The notes beneath the pieces are model-generated. The model was not told the DNA's origin, ran no database searches, and saw only the letters and a program-made list of their open reading frames with translations. A program made the position numbers and the translations under genes. A DNA stretch of 62,086 nucleotides from Chromatiaceae bacterium (GTDB lineage Bacteria > Pseudomonadota > Gammaproteobacteria > Chromatiales > Chromatiaceae). Below, piece after piece: positions 17,029 through 26,859 of the stretch (positions are counted from its first letter, which is position 1; each line of letters begins with the position of its first letter). The stretch spans positions 1-62,086 of the forward strand of contig JALOTB010000007.1 in NCBI GenBank assembly GCA_025458165.1, read 5' to 3'.

Positions 17029-18393
17029 TCAACGGGTAGCGCCCCCGGCCAGGGCGTCGAGCAGCCGCTGGTGGATGCCCTGGAAGCCGCCGTTGCTCAT
17101 CACCAACACCTGATCCCCAGGCTCGGATTCGACGGCAACCTGCACGACCATGGGCTCGACCTGATCGAACACCCGGGCGCGTTCGCCGAGCGGCGCGAGC
17201 ACCGCGGCGGCGTCCCATCCGAGGTCGGGCGGGGCGTAGACCAGCACGCGGTCGGCCAGGGCGAGCGCGGGGGCGAGCTCGGCGTTGTGCACCCCGAGCC
17301 GCATGGTGTTCGAGCGCGGCTCGAGCACCGCCCAGATCCGTCCGCCGTCGGTCCGCCCGCGCAGGCCGGAAAGCGTGGTGGCGATCGCAGTTGGGTGATG
17401 GGCGAAGTCGTCGTAGACCCGCACCCCGCCCGCCTCGCCGCGCAGCTCCATGCGGCGTTTGACCCCCGCGAAACGCCCGAGCGCCGCAATCCCCCGCTCG
17501 GGCGGCGCCCCGGCGTGGCGCGCGGCGGCGAGCACGGCAAGGGCATTGGCGATGTTGTGCTGGCCGGTCTGGTCCCAGTCGACCGTGCCTAGGTCCTCGC
17601 CGTCGAGACGCACCCGGAAGCGCGAGCCGTCGGCCGCGAGCGGCTCCGCGGTCCAGTCGCCGCCCGGTCCGGTCTGCTCCCGCGGGGTCCAGCAGCCCTT
17701 CGCCAGGACCTCGGCCAGCGCCCGGTCCGCGGCCGGGTGGACAATCAGCCCCGAGCCCGGCACGGTGCGGACCAGGTGGTGGAACTGGCGCTGGATCATC
17801 GCCAGGTTGTCAAAGATGTCGGCGTGATCGAACTCCAGGTTGTTGAGCACCAAGGTCCGCGGGCGGTAATGGATGAACTTGGAGCGCTTGTCGAAGAAGG
17901 CGGTGTCGTACTCGTCCGCCTCGACCACGAAGAAGGGTGCCGAGCCGAGCCGCGCTGAGACCCCAAAGTTCCTTGGCACCCCGCCGATCAGAAAGCCCGG
18001 ATCGAGCCCGGCGTCCTCCAGAACCCAGGCGAGCATGCTCGACGCACTGGTCTTGCCGTGGGTCCCGGCGACCGCGAGTACCCAGCGCTCGCGCAGCAGG
18101 TGCTCGGCGAGCCACTGCGGACCGGAGGTGTAATTGAGCCCAAGGTCGAGCATGTGCTCCACCGCCGGGTTGCCGCGGGTCATGGCGTTGCCGACCACCA
18201 CCAGGTCCGGGGCGGGGTCCAGGTGCGCCGGGGCGTAGCCCTCCATCAGCCCGATCCCGGCCGCGGCGAGCTGGGTGCTCATCGGCGGGTAGACGTTGGC
18301 GTCGGAGCCGGTCACCGGGTGACCGAGCGCGCGCGCCAAGAGCGCGATGCCGCCCATGAAGGTGCCGCAGATGCCGAGGATGTGCAGGTGCAT
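17029..18393 (-). CDS. mpl: UDP-N-acetylmuramate:L-alanyl-gamma-D-glutamyl-meso-DAP ligase
   Basis: 454 aa Mur-ligase. It recycles the murein tripeptide onto UDP-MurNAc. Domain 1 begins MHLHILGICGTFMGGIALLA, the ATP loop is AVAGTHGKTSASSMLAW at about 108-124, domain 2 contains EADEYDTAFFDKRSKF, and domain 3 starts near GVKRRMELRGE with the family segment YDDFAHHPTAI. Length and motif order are normal. It is preceded 2 bp upstream by a membrane protein gene and followed by ubiX, so all three are probably one operon. Confidence 0.94.
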   Translation of the reverse strand: MHLHILGICGTFMGGIALLARALGHPVTGSDANVYPPMSTQLAAAGIGLMEGYAPAHLDPAPDLVVVGNAMTRGNPAVEHMLDLGLNYTSGPQWLAEHLLRERWVLAVAGTHGKTSASSMLAWVLEDAGLDPGFLIGGVPRNFGVSARLGSAPFFVVEADEYDTAFFDKRSKFIHYRPRTLVLNNLEFDHADIFDNLAMIQRQFHHLVRTVPGSGLIVHPAADRALAEVLAKGCWTPREQTGPGGDWTAEPLAADGSRFRVRLDGEDLGTVDWDQTGQHNIANALAVLAAARHAGAPPERGIAALGRFAGVKRRMELRGEAGGVRVYDDFAHHPTAIATTLSGLRGRTDGGRIWAVLEPRSNTMRLGVHNAELAPALALADRVLVYAPPDLGWDAAAVLAPLGERARVFDQVEPMVVQVAVESEPGDQVLVMSNGGFQGIHQRLLDALAGGATR

Positions 18394-18395
18394 GG

Positions 18396-18911
18396 TCAGG
18401 GGACGGCGAAGAGCGCGCCGGTCAGGTTGTAGGCGAGTAGGTCGTAGGCCAGGGCGATCACCGCCCCCTGCCCCAGGGTGAGTCCGAAGGTGTGCCGCAG
18501 GATGTGTCCGGTCACCAGCACGCTCCAGGCGATCAGGGCCAGAAACAGGAGCACGGCGAGCGCTGACTGCGGCTCGCCCTCCCCCGCGGGCGGGAGCAAG
18601 GCGACCGGGAGCGCGGCCGCCAGTCCGATCAGCGCCCCCGCGCCGAGCAGCGCGGTGGCCGTCTGGGTGAAGCGCGGGAGCCGGCCGGTGAAGTGCAGCG
18701 CGAGGTACAGGAGCATCAGCATCAGCGTGATCTCCACCCCACCGCGGGTCAGTCCGATGCCGGCGGAGATCCCCGCGGAAAGCGCGATGATGATCCCCAC
18801 CACAAGATCCGCGCCCAGCGCCAGGCCCAGCAGGGCGGACGAGGCCGGGAGGTCCTGCGGTCCCTTGCGCAGCAGGCAGAGCTCGACGAAGAAATAGATC
18901 AGGGCCTGCAC
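18396..18911 (-). CDS. Polytopic membrane protein, unknown
   Basis: 171 aa with about five hydrophobic helices (ALIYFFVELCLL, ALGADLVVGIIIALSAGISA, ITLMLMLLYLALHF, ALLGAGALIGLAAALPVALL, AVLLFLALIAWSVLVTGHIL). A four-to-five-helix protein of this size directly upstream of mpl occurs in related genomes as an uncharacterised family. I cannot assign a function. ATG 18911 is the first Met; the stop is 2 bp before mpl. Confidence 0.65.
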   Translation of the reverse strand: MQALIYFFVELCLLRKGPQDLPASSALLGLALGADLVVGIIIALSAGISAGIGLTRGGVEITLMLMLLYLALHFTGRLPRFTQTATALLGAGALIGLAAALPVALLPPAGEGEPQSALAVLLFLALIAWSVLVTGHILRHTFGLTLGQGAVIALAYDLLAYNLTGALFAVP

Positions 18912-18992
18912 GCTGGGGCTCTCTCGGGCGGCGACATCACCGCCGGCATGATACGGACAACGCCCCGCGCACGCGACCGCACCACCAGGGGC

Positions 18993-20498
18993 TCAGGCCG
19001 GTGGCATGCGGCGAGCGAGCCCCGCACCGATCGCTACCAGGCCGAGCGCGAGCAGCACCGCCGGCCCGTTGCCGGCGGCGGCGAAGGGCGTCGCGCCCGT
19101 CCGGGGCTGGATCTCGGCGGTGAAGACGCCGCGCTCGAAGGCCGGCACGGTACCGAGCAACTGGCCGCTGTGGTCCATGATGGCGGAGATCCCGGTATTG
19201 GTCGCACGCACCAGGGCGCGCTCGCTCTCGCGCGAGCGCATGCGGGCGATCTCCAGGTGCTGGTGGGGCGCGAGCGAGTCCCCGAACCAGGCGTCGTTGC
19301 TCACGTTGATCAGATAGGCCGCATCCGGGAGGGCCTGGCGGACCTCGGCCGGGAAGGCGTCCTCGTAGCAGATCGAGGCCCCGGCGAGGTGCGGTCCGAC
19401 CCGCAGCAGGGGACGCTCCGCCGTGCCCGCGCTGAAGTCCGACATGGGGACCTCGAAGGCCTCGGCGAGCGGGGCGAGCCAGGCCTTGAAGGGCATGAAC
19501 TCGCCGAACGGGACCAGATGCCGTTTGAAGTACAGGTCCTCCCCGCTGCCGATCGCGATCAAGCCGTTGTAGTAGTCCCCGGTCTCCAGATTGAGCACGG
19601 GGATACCGATCACCAGCTCCGCGCCCGCCTCGCGCGCCTCCTCGGTCAAGGGCGTGATGAAGGCGTTGCGCACCTGGTGCAGGAAGTCCGGCACCGCCGT
19701 CTCGGGCCAGACGATGAGGTCGCTCCCGAAGCTCGCCCGGGTCAGCTCGACGTAGGCACGCAGCGTCGGGATGCGCGACTCGGGGTCCCACTTGAGCGAC
19801 TGTTGTACGTTCGCCTGGACGACGGTCGCCCGCAGCGGCTCCCCGGCCGGCTGGGTCCACTCGATGCGCCCCAAACCCAAACCGCCAAGCCATAGCAGCG
19901 CGAGGCCTGCGAGCGCACCGGCCCGCGCACCACCGGACCGCATCACCGCGAGCCACAGGAGCCCACCGGAGAGCGCGACCGCGAGGCTCAACCCATGGAC
20001 CCCCACGACCGGAGCCACACCTGCGAGCGGCGAGTCGATCTGCGAGTAGCCGACCGCAAGCCAGGGGAAGCCGGTGAAGAGCCAGCCGCGCAGCCACTCC
20101 GTGAGGACCCAGATGCCCGGGAAGACGAACAGCGCCCCGGCCAGCGCGGAGCGACCGGAGAGCCGACCGATCAGCCAGCCCGCCAATCCGTAGTAGAGCC
20201 CCATGCCGAGGACGAACAGGAAGGTCAGCAGGTGCGCAAGCCAGGCGGCCATGTTGCCGAACTCGTTCAGGCTGATGCGGATCCAGAGCACCCCGAAACC
20301 CATGAGCCCGACCCCGTAGGCCCAGCCGATCCAGAAGGCGCGCCGCGGCGACTGGCCCGCGAGCAGCCCGTAGGCGAGCGCGAGCGACAGCACGGCGAGC
20401 GGGAACCAGCCGAAAGGCGCGAAGGCGAGGACCGCGAGCGAGCCTGCCGCGGCCGAGATGGGGGCGAGCAGCACCAGGGGTTGGTTCGGGAACAGCAA
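18993..20498 (-). CDS. lnt: Apolipoprotein N-acyltransferase
   Basis: 501 aa inner-membrane enzyme that adds the third acyl chain to the N-terminal Cys of lipoproteins. The N-terminal half has six or more membrane helices (PFGWFPLAVLSLALAYGLL, GFPWLAVGYSQ). The periplasmic nitrilase-like domain carries the Glu-Lys-Cys triad in IVWPETAVPDF (Glu near 266), LYFKRHLVPFGEF (Lys near 324-335) and ASICYEDAFP (Cys near 377). NVSNDAWFGDSLAPHQHL is also conserved. A final helix precedes the C-terminus. It stands alone on this strand, about 80 bp from the membrane protein of the mpl operon. Confidence 0.95.
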   Translation of the reverse strand: MLFPNQPLVLLAPISAAAGSLAVLAFAPFGWFPLAVLSLALAYGLLAGQSPRRAFWIGWAYGVGLMGFGVLWIRISLNEFGNMAAWLAHLLTFLFVLGMGLYYGLAGWLIGRLSGRSALAGALFVFPGIWVLTEWLRGWLFTGFPWLAVGYSQIDSPLAGVAPVVGVHGLSLAVALSGGLLWLAVMRSGGARAGALAGLALLWLGGLGLGRIEWTQPAGEPLRATVVQANVQQSLKWDPESRIPTLRAYVELTRASFGSDLIVWPETAVPDFLHQVRNAFITPLTEEAREAGAELVIGIPVLNLETGDYYNGLIAIGSGEDLYFKRHLVPFGEFMPFKAWLAPLAEAFEVPMSDFSAGTAERPLLRVGPHLAGASICYEDAFPAEVRQALPDAAYLINVSNDAWFGDSLAPHQHLEIARMRSRESERALVRATNTGISAIMDHSGQLLGTVPAFERGVFTAEIQPRTGATPFAAAGNGPAVLLALGLVAIGAGLARRMPPA

Positions 20499-20555
20499 AG
20501 TGGGGCTTCCGGTGGGCGGGGTCGGGCGGCTTTCTAGCAGCCCGACTCCGGGGGG

Positions 20556-20918
20556 TCAATGAGACGGCGGTCCGAGCGTCGGAGGTGGTGACCGGTCGAG
20601 GTCCCGCTGCACCGTTTCGACCGCGTCGATGATGACGAGGAACCGCTCGCCGAAGGAGGTAAAGTGGTACTCCACCCGGGGCGGGACCTCGGGGAAGGCG
20701 CGCTTCTCGATGATCCCGAAGCGCACCAGCTTGGTAAGCCGCTCATTCAGCACCTTGGTGGTCAGTCCGTCGACCCGCCGGCGCATGGCGCCCGGGCGCC
20801 GGACCCCGTCGCGGAGCAGGCGGATCACCGCGAGCGACCACTTGCAGCCGATGATCGACTCCACCATCCGCCCGACGTCGCCCGTCTCGTCCATCGACAG
20901 TTTTTTCTCCGCACGCAT
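20556..20918 (-). CDS. HxlR-family transcriptional regulator
   Basis: 120 aa winged-helix regulator. GCKWSLAVIRLLRDGVRRPG, AMRRRVDGLTTKVLNERL and GIIEKRAFPEVPPRVEYHF match the HxlR/MarR-like HTH pattern through helix 3 and the wing. The conserved Cys near the N-terminal end of the domain (GCKWS) is where some HxlR proteins sense thiols or quinones. ATG 20918 (MRAEKKLSMDETG) is chosen; the frame is open upstream but with no HxlR similarity. It is divergent from the P460-like cytochrome, which it probably controls. Confidence 0.85.
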   Translation of the reverse strand: MRAEKKLSMDETGDVGRMVESIIGCKWSLAVIRLLRDGVRRPGAMRRRVDGLTTKVLNERLTKLVRFGIIEKRAFPEVPPRVEYHFTSFGERFLVIIDAVETVQRDLDRSPPPTLGPPSH

Positions 20919-20959
20919 CCGCAAGATGCACCAGGAGGTGCCTAGGTTACCGGAAAGTG

Positions 20960-20971
20960 CTGACTGGTCAG
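20960..20971. promoter_or_regulatory. Palindrome CTGAC-TG-GTCAG between HxlR and cytochrome genes
   Basis: A 5-bp perfect inverted repeat with a 2-bp spacer lies 42 bp from the regulator start and 58 bp from the cytochrome start. Its position fits an autoregulatory HxlR operator for the divergent pair. The site is short and the call is inferential. Confidence 0.35.
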
Positions 20972-21028
20972 GGCCCTTTGGGTGGTCTTCACTGTCGTCG
21001 CAGACACCACCCATAGAGGAGAACCGAT

Positions 21029-21565
21029 ATGCCCAGGCAACCACACGCCCAATCGCCGTCAACGCCGTTCCACCGACCGCAGCGGCGGCCGACTCCGCAG
21101 GTCTGGCCCCTGGCTGCGGCGCTCGTGCTGGGGGCCAGTCCGCTCGCGGCCCAGGACCCGATCGACTACCCCGAAGGATACAGGGGCTGGGCCCATGTGA
21201 AGACCCTGACGCTCCACGCCGGGCACGTGCTCGCGGATCCCTTCGAGGGCATCCACCACGTATACGCCAATCCGCCGGCCGTCACCGGCACCCAGGGCGG
21301 CGAGTTCGCGGACGGCTCGGTGCTCGTGTTCGACCTGCTCGCCGCCGTCAGCGAGGGCGAGGCGACCGCCGAGGGTAAGCGCAAGCTGCTGGCGGTGATG
21401 GTCAAGCACCGCGGCCGCTACCCCGCCACCGGCGGCTGGGGCTTCGAGGCCTGGGCCGGCGACAGCCGAAGCGAGCGTCTGGTCACCGACGGCGGGGCCT
21501 CCTGCTTCGACTGCCATACCTCCCAGGCCCAGTCGGACTACGTCTTCAGCCGCTGGCGGGACTGA
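21029..21565 (+). CDS. Exported cytochrome P460-family c-type haem protein
   Basis: 178 aa. A signal peptide is visible (VWPLAAALVLGASPLAAQ) behind a long basic N-terminus (RQPHAQSPSTPFHRPQRR), so a later start is possible. The haem c motif CFDCH (159-163) near the C-terminus, the beta-rich body (YPEGYRGWAHVKTLTL, HHVYANPPAV) and GRYPATGGWGFEAWAGD resemble the cytochrome P460/c'-beta family. These bind NO, hydroxylamine or similar ligands in the periplasm. Whether the P460 Lys-haem cross-link is present cannot be judged by eye. A GAGGAGA Shine-Dalgarno precedes ATG 21029. It is divergent from an HxlR regulator. Confidence 0.8.
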   Translation: MPRQPHAQSPSTPFHRPQRRPTPQVWPLAAALVLGASPLAAQDPIDYPEGYRGWAHVKTLTLHAGHVLADPFEGIHHVYANPPAVTGTQGGEFADGSVLVFDLLAAVSEGEATAEGKRKLLAVMVKHRGRYPATGGWGFEAWAGDSRSERLVTDGGASCFDCHTSQAQSDYVFSRWRD

Positions 21566-21592
21566 GCGGCCAGCGCGCCGGCGAGCCGATCC

Positions 21593-22372
21593 TCAGTCGT
21601 AGCGCTCGTCCTTCCAGCGCCGGAGCGCCGTGAAGACCTCGGCGTTGGTCGCGAGCGCTCGCCCCGCGGCCTGCTCGGCCGCGGCCCGCACCTGCGGGAC
21701 CGAGGTACGCAGGAAGGGATTGGTGGCCAGCTCTTCGGCGAGCCGGGAGGGGACGGTCGGCCGGTCCGCGTCGCGCAGGCGCTGCGCCTGCGCCAGCCGC
21801 TCGCCGATCGTCGGGCTCTCGGGCTCGACCCAGCGGGCGAAGCCGAGGTTGGCGAGGGTGTACTCGTGCGCGCAGTAGACCAGGGTCTCAGGCGGCTGGG
21901 CCGCGATCCGCTCCAGTGAGGCGGCGAGCTGCTCGAAGGTCCCGTCGAAGACCCGCCCGCAGCCGGCCGCGAACAGGGTGTCGCCGCAGAAGAGCGCCCC
22001 GCCGCCGAGATAGGCGATGTGACTCGCCGTGTGACCGGGCACCGCAAGCACGCGAAATCGCGTCGCGAGCCCGGGGACGACGACCTCGTCGCCCTCGCCC
22101 ACCACCCGCGTGAGGCCCGGGATGCGCCGATCCGAGGGACCGAAGACCAGGGCCCGCGGAAAGGCCGCCTTGAGGTCGAGCACCCCGCCGGTGTGGTCGT
22201 GGTGGTGGTGGGTGATCAGGATCGCGCCGAGGTCGAGCCCCGCCTCGGCGAGCGCATCGAGCACCGGCTCCTCGTCGCCCGGGTCGACCACCGCCGCGCC
22301 GGTGCTCCCCGGCTCGGTCAGGAGCCAGATGTAGTTGTCCTCGAACGCCGGGATGGGCGAGACCTCGAGCAC
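21593..22372 (-). CDS. gloB: Hydroxyacylglutathione hydrolase (glyoxalase II)
   Basis: 259 aa metallo-beta-lactamase fold enzyme. It hydrolyses S-lactoylglutathione to lactate and glutathione. The metal motif THHHHDH is at residues 54-60, followed by VPGHTASHIAY, FCGDTLFAAGCGRVF and CAHEYTLANLGFA; the C-terminal glutathione-binding region (NPFLRT) is present. GTG 22372 gives VLEVSPIPAFEDNYIWLL, matching the usual MLEVxPIPAF start, and it lies 4 bp after the dxs stop. The longer frame extends into dxs and is not family-like. Confidence 0.93.
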   Translation of the reverse strand: MLEVSPIPAFEDNYIWLLTEPGSTGAAVVDPGDEEPVLDALAEAGLDLGAILITHHHHDHTGGVLDLKAAFPRALVFGPSDRRIPGLTRVVGEGDEVVVPGLATRFRVLAVPGHTASHIAYLGGGALFCGDTLFAAGCGRVFDGTFEQLAASLERIAAQPPETLVYCAHEYTLANLGFARWVEPESPTIGERLAQAQRLRDADRPTVPSRLAEELATNPFLRTSVPQVRAAAEQAAGRALATNAEVFTALRRWKDERYD

Positions 22373-22376
22373 CGGA

Positions 22377-24305
22377 TCACCCGCCCGCAGCGGCGACACG
22401 GCCAGGGGCGCCGGCCGAGAGGCTCTCCCACGCCGCGCGCACCGAAGTCTCGATGCCAGCGGCGTCGAGCCCGCAGGCCACGAGCTGCTCCTCGGGCGAG
22501 GCCTGATCGAGGAAGACATCCGGCAGGCCGAGATGCAGACAGCGTACCAGGATCCCCCGCCGCGCCAGGACCTCGGCGACCGCCGAGCCGGCACCGCCGG
22601 CGACCGCGTTCTCCTCCAGGGTGACGACCAGCTCGTGGGTCGCGGCCAGCTCTTCGATCAGGTCCTCGTCCAGCGGCTTGACGAAGCGCATATTGGCCAC
22701 CGTCGCGTCCAGGGCCTCGCCGACCGCGAGCGCCGGGGTGAGCAGGCTGCCGAAGGCCAGCAGGGCGATCCCCCGCCCCTCCCGGCGGACCTCGCCGACG
22801 CCGATCGGCAGGGTCTCCAGTCCGGGTCCGGTCGCCAGCCCACGTCCCGAGCCGCGCGGATAGCGCACCAGGGCCGGACCCGGGTGCTCCAACGCCGTCT
22901 GCAGCATGCGCCGGCACTCGACCTCGTCCGATGGGGCCATGATCACCAGGTTCGGGACGGCCCGGGTGAAGCTGAGGTCGAAGCTCCCGGCGTGGGTCGC
23001 CCCGTCGGCCCCCACAAGCCCGGCACGGTCGACGGCAAAGGTCACGTCCAGGCCCTGCAAGCAGACGTCGTGCACGAGCTGGTCGTAGGCCCGCTGCAGG
23101 AAGGTCGAGTAGATCGCGACCACCGGCTTCATCCCCTCGCAGGCGAGGCCGGCGGCCAGGGTCACCGCGTGCTGCTCGGCGATACCGACGTCGAAATAGC
23201 GCTCCGGGAAGCGTGCAGCGAAGTCGCTGAGGCCCGAGCCCTCGCACATCGCCGGGGTGATGCCGATCACGCGCGGGTCGCGCTCGGCGGCCTCGCACAA
23301 CCACTGGCCGAAGACCTGGGTATAGGTCAGGGCCCCGCCGCTCTTGCGCATGGCGCCGGTGCTGCGGTCGAAGGGGGTGACCCCGTGGTACGTCACGGGT
23401 TGGCCCTCAGCAGGCTCGTAGCCGCGCCCCTTTTGGGTGACGACGTGCAGGAGCCGAGGCACGACCATGGTCTTCATGTTGCGCAGGGTCGCGACCAGGG
23501 TCGGGATGTCGTGGCCGTCGATCGGGCCGATGTAGTTGAAGCCGAGCTCCTCGAAGAGCGTGCTCGGCATCAGCATGCCCTTCATGTGCTCCTCCCAGCG
23601 ACCCATCAGCTCGCGGATCTGCGGCAGGCCGCGCAGCGCCGACTTGCTGCCCTCGCGCACGCTGGTGTAGAGCTTGCCCGAGAGGAGCCGGGCGAGGTGC
23701 CCACTGATCGCCCCGACGGGGGGGGAGATCGACATCTTGTTGTCGTTCAGGATCACCAGGAGGTCGAGGTCGAGCGGACCGGCATGGTTCAGCGCCTCGA
23801 AGGCCATGCCGGCACCCAGGGACCCGTCGCCAATCACCGCCACTACGTCGCGCCGCTCGCCCTTGCGCTGGGCGGCCACCGCCATGCCGACCGCGGCGCT
23901 GATCGAAGTGCTGGAATGGCCGACCCCGAAGCTGTCGTAGGGGCTCTCGCTACGCTTGGGGAACCCAGAGATGCCCCCCTTCTGGCGCAGGGTCGCCATT
24001 CGCTCGCGCCGGCCGGTGAGGATCTTGTGCGGGTAGGCCTGATGGCCGACGTCCCAGATCAGACGGTCATCCGGGGTGTCGAGCACATAGTGCAGTGCGA
24101 TGGTGAGCTCCACCACCCCGAGACCCGCGGCGAGGTGCCCGCCGGTGCGTGACACACTCTCGATCAGGAAGCCGCGCAGCTCCTGCGCCAAGACCGGCAG
24201 CTCGGCCTCGGGGAGCCGGCGCAGATCGGCTGGGGCATCGATGGTGCTGAGCAGTGGGTAGCGTCCGGCGGCTGGGCGCGAATCGCCCTGGAAACGGTCG
24301 GGCAT
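22377..24305 (-). CDS. dxs: 1-deoxy-D-xylulose-5-phosphate synthase
   Basis: 642 aa. First step of the MEP isoprenoid pathway, condensing pyruvate and glyceraldehyde-3-phosphate with thiamine diphosphate. The TPP/Mg motif [20 protein letters not shown] is at about 157-176 with NDNKMSI following, and the catalytic Glu is in [16 protein letters not shown] near 373. The N-terminal [19 protein letters not shown] and [15 protein letters not shown] are intact. MEP products feed ubiquinone and, in a phototroph, carotenoids and phytol. It is followed directly by gloB. Confidence 0.95.
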   Translation of the reverse strand: MPDRFQGDSRPAAGRYPLLSTIDAPADLRRLPEAELPVLAQELRGFLIESVSRTGGHLAAGLGVVELTIALHYVLDTPDDRLIWDVGHQAYPHKILTGRRERMATLRQKGGISGFPKRSESPYDSFGVGHSSTSISAAVGMAVAAQRKGERRDVVAVIGDGSLGAGMAFEALNHAGPLDLDLLVILNDNKMSISPPVGAISGHLARLLSGKLYTSVREGSKSALRGLPQIRELMGRWEEHMKGMLMPSTLFEELGFNYIGPIDGHDIPTLVATLRNMKTMVVPRLLHVVTQKGRGYEPAEGQPVTYHGVTPFDRSTGAMRKSGGALTYTQVFGQWLCEAAERDPRVIGITPAMCEGSGLSDFAARFPERYFDVGIAEQHAVTLAAGLACEGMKPVVAIYSTFLQRAYDQLVHDVCLQGLDVTFAVDRAGLVGADGATHAGSFDLSFTRAVPNLVIMAPSDEVECRRMLQTALEHPGPALVRYPRGSGRGLATGPGLETLPIGVGEVRREGRGIALLAFGSLLTPALAVGEALDATVANMRFVKPLDEDLIEELAATHELVVTLEENAVAGGAGSAVAEVLARRGILVRCLHLGLPDVFLDQASPEEQLVACGLDAAGIETSVRAAWESLSAGAPGRVAAAGG

Positions 24306-24454
24306 CGGTAGAGATCGGCGTTGTCGGGGGACAGGTTGCTAAGTGTAGTCGAAGCAACGCCCTGGGGCGGGTGCCTCGCTTGGATCGCAGCAGTTCGAAA
24401 TTCGGATCGTCGGCACCAGAAATGACACAACCAAGATCGGGTGTCGTCGGCAAC

Positions 24455-24608
24455 GCCGTCGTCCCGGCACGGAATGCCGGGACCCAGAGGTCAGGGAAGG
24501 TGAGGCTGCGACTAGGCTCCGACGCAGCGATCAAAGACCCGCTACGCCTCGCCGCCAACTTGCCGTCCATTGCCCCTGGATTCCGGCAATCCATGCCGAA
24601 ATGATGGC
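24455..24608. repeat. MITE-like inverted-repeat element
   Basis: Two roughly 35-bp arms face each other: 24455-24489 (starts GCCGTCGTCCCGGCACGGAA) and 24574-24608, whose reverse complement starts GCCATCATTTCGGCATGGAT. By eye about 25 of 34 positions agree, including GCCGG and CCAG blocks. The layout, a GC-rich palindromic end reading like CATTCCGG...GGAATCCAG, is typical of dispersed non-coding repeats in proteobacteria. The surrounding intergenic DNA (24306-24745) holds no gene that I recognise. Confidence 0.6.
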
Positions 24609-24745
24609 TTGGGCACAGGAGCGAGTGGGCGGCGGTGATCCCGCGCCGAGTCGATCTCCTGCCGGCGAAGGCTCCGCGCGCGAGGCGTGACCGGGCGACT
24701 CGGGGGTCTGCCGAATGGATCGAACAACAACCAGGTCGCGCAGCG

Positions 24746-26164
24746 CTAGGCCACGCCGCCGGGCTCGCGCAACCCTGGGGTCTGAGCGCCGGCGAGTGCG
24801 ATGGAGAAACGCGTGCCCTGCCCGTCCGAGGCCACCGCGATGCGGCCACCATGCGCGTCGACGATCGACTTGACGATCGCCAACCCCAGTCCGGCCCCTT
24901 CGGCCTCACGGCGGCGCGCGGGGTCGAGCCGGTAAAAGCGGTCGAAGAGCCTCGGGAGGTGCTCGGGTGGGATGGGCTCGCCCGGGTTCTCGACCGAGAT
25001 CCGCGTCACCCGGCCCTCGTCGCTCAGGCGCACCCGCACCTCGGCGCCGGGGGGCGTGTGCCGGATGCCGTTGGTGAGCAGATTGCTGAGTGCCCGGCGC
25101 AGCATCAGCCGGTCCCCGAGGACCGGGCGGCCGCCCCCCTCAAGGACCAGCCGCACACCCCGTTCCTCCGCCCAGGCGTCCAGGTAGTCGAACAGGGCGC
25201 GGACCTCGGCGGCGAGATCGACCGGCGCGGTGCTGGGCCGAAGCTGGCCGTTGTCAGCCTGGGCGAGGAAGAGCATGTCCCCGACCATCTGGGCCATGCG
25301 CTCGTACTCCTCCAGGCTGGAGTAGAGCACCTCGCGGTACTCCTCGATGTCGCGCGCCTCGGAGAGGGCGACCTGGGTCTGCACCATCAGGTTGCCGATC
25401 GGCGTGCGCAGCTCATGGGCGATATCGCCGGAGAACTCCGACAGACGCCGAAAGCTGTCCTCCAGCCGCGCGAGCATGGCATTGAAGGCCAGCACCAGGG
25501 TCTCGATCTCCGGCGGGACGCGGATCTGCGGCAGGCGGGCGTCGAGCCGGTTGGCGTCTAGGCTCGCCGCGAGCGCCGTGACCCGCCGCAGCGGGGTGAG
25601 CCCCGCCCGGGTCGCCGCCCAGCCGAGTGCCGCGGTAACCAGCGCGGCGAGCGTCATGGCGGCGACCAGGGTGCGCCGGAAGCCGGCCATGAAGTCCTGG
25701 TGGTGGCTGATATCCAGCGCGATCGCGACCCTGTAGGTCGCCGAGCCCGGAAGCCCGCTCGGCGCCCCCGCGGCGAGGCCGCGGAACGCCCGCCCGCCCT
25801 CGCGCCACTCGACCCAGTGCTCGCGCGCGGACGGGACGGCGGCGAGCGCGCTGGCCGGGACCTGGACGCCGGCAGTGCTGAACCAGGGCGCGCCGTCCGG
25901 CCCCTGGACGCGGACCGCCAGCCCATGGTGACCGACCAGGGCCGCTTCGAGCTGCCTGGGCAGGGCCGCAAGGGCCTCCGGGGTGCTGGACCTGGCGAGC
26001 AGGTTGCGCACCAGGGCGACCTTGCCCCGAATCTCCTGCTGGTCCATCTCGAGGAAATGGTGCTCGACCGAGCGCGCCACGACCCAGCCGACCGCGAGCA
26101 GCACCAGCGCCGCGGCCAGGGCGAAGAGCAGGCTGAGCCGCGCGGTGAGCGACAAGCCCCTCAA
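24746..26164 (-). CDS. cusS: Heavy-metal sensor histidine kinase (CusS/IrlS type)
   Basis: 472 aa. The order is TM helix 1 ([20 protein letters not shown]), a periplasmic sensor of about 125 residues, TM helix 2 ([20 protein letters not shown]), HAMP ([20 protein letters not shown]), phospho-acceptor His 250 in [12 protein letters not shown], and HATPase ([36 protein letters not shown]). The [21 protein letters not shown] linker is characteristic of Cu/Ag/heavy-metal sensors. The ATG overlaps the regulator stop by 4 nt. The metal sensed cannot be read from sequence. Confidence 0.9.
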   Translation of the reverse strand: MRGLSLTARLSLLFALAAALVLLAVGWVVARSVEHHFLEMDQQEIRGKVALVRNLLARSSTPEALAALPRQLEAALVGHHGLAVRVQGPDGAPWFSTAGVQVPASALAAVPSAREHWVEWREGGRAFRGLAAGAPSGLPGSATYRVAIALDISHHQDFMAGFRRTLVAAMTLAALVTAALGWAATRAGLTPLRRVTALAASLDANRLDARLPQIRVPPEIETLVLAFNAMLARLEDSFRRLSEFSGDIAHELRTPIGNLMVQTQVALSEARDIEEYREVLYSSLEEYERMAQMVGDMLFLAQADNGQLRPSTAPVDLAAEVRALFDYLDAWAEERGVRLVLEGGGRPVLGDRLMLRRALSNLLTNGIRHTPPGAEVRVRLSDEGRVTRISVENPGEPIPPEHLPRLFDRFYRLDPARRREAEGAGLGLAIVKSIVDAHGGRIAVASDGQGTRFSIALAGAQTPGLREPGGVA

Positions 26165-26838
26165 TCCGGCTCCTCCAGCACATAGCCCATGCCGCGCACG
26201 GTCTGGATCAGCTTGGGCCCGAAGCCCTCGTCGACCTTGGCGCGCAGGCGGCGCACCGCGACCTCGATCACGTTGGTGTCGCTGTCGAAGTTCATGTCCC
26301 AGACCGAGGAGGCGATGAGGCTCCTTGGCAGCACCTCGCCGCGCCGGCGGACGAAGAGCTCCAGCAGGGCGAACTCCTTGGCCGTGAGGTCGATCCGCCG
26401 GCCGCCGCGGGTGACCCGCCGGCGCAGCAGGTCGATCTCCAGGTCGGCGACCCTAAGCTGGGTCGGCTCAGGCGCGCCGCGGCCGCGGCGCAGCAGGGTG
26501 CGCACCCGCGCCAAGAGCTCGGCGAAGGCAAAGGGCTTGACCAGGTAGTCGTCGGCGCCGAGCTCCAGGCCCTTGACGCGGTCGTCCACCTGATCGCGCG
26601 CGGTGAGGAAGAGGACCGGCAGCCCCCGCCCCGCCCGCCTTAGCCCGTCGAGCACCTCCCAGCCGCTGAGCCCGGGGAGCATGACGTCCAGAATCACCAG
26701 GTGGTACTCCTCGGCGAGCGCCTGATGCAGGCCGCCGCGCCCGTCGCGGACCAGGTCCGTGACGAAGCCGGCCTCGCTCAGGCCCTGGCGAAGGTAGTCC
26801 CCGGTCTTGGGCTCGTCTTCGACGATGAGGATCTTCAT
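26161..26838 (-). CDS. cusR: OmpR-family response regulator (CusR type)
   Basis: 225 aa. Receiver domain with acidic pocket EDE (7-9), phospho-acceptor Asp 51 in VILDVMLPG, Thr in FLTARD and Lys in LVKPFAF. The C-terminal winged helix ([52 protein letters not shown]) is that of the OmpR/PhoB class and closest in style to CusR/CopR. It is translated ahead of, and coupled to, the kinase, and lies divergent to the RND efflux operon it likely controls. Confidence 0.92.
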   Translation of the reverse strand: MKILIVEDEPKTGDYLRQGLSEAGFVTDLVRDGRGGLHQALAEEYHLVILDVMLPGLSGWEVLDGLRRAGRGLPVLFLTARDQVDDRVKGLELGADDYLVKPFAFAELLARVRTLLRRGRGAPEPTQLRVADLEIDLLRRRVTRGGRRIDLTAKEFALLELFVRRRGEVLPRSLIASSVWDMNFDSDTNVIEVAVRRLRAKVDEGFGPKLIQTVRGMGYVLEEPD

Positions 26839-26859
26839 GCTGCCATCGCACGCGGGCGG

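Noticed and set aside
18937..20559. Minus-strand open frame of 540 codons offset from lnt
   Set aside because: Arg/Pro/Ala-rich shadow; the lnt frame has the full Glu-Lys-Cys nitrilase motifs.
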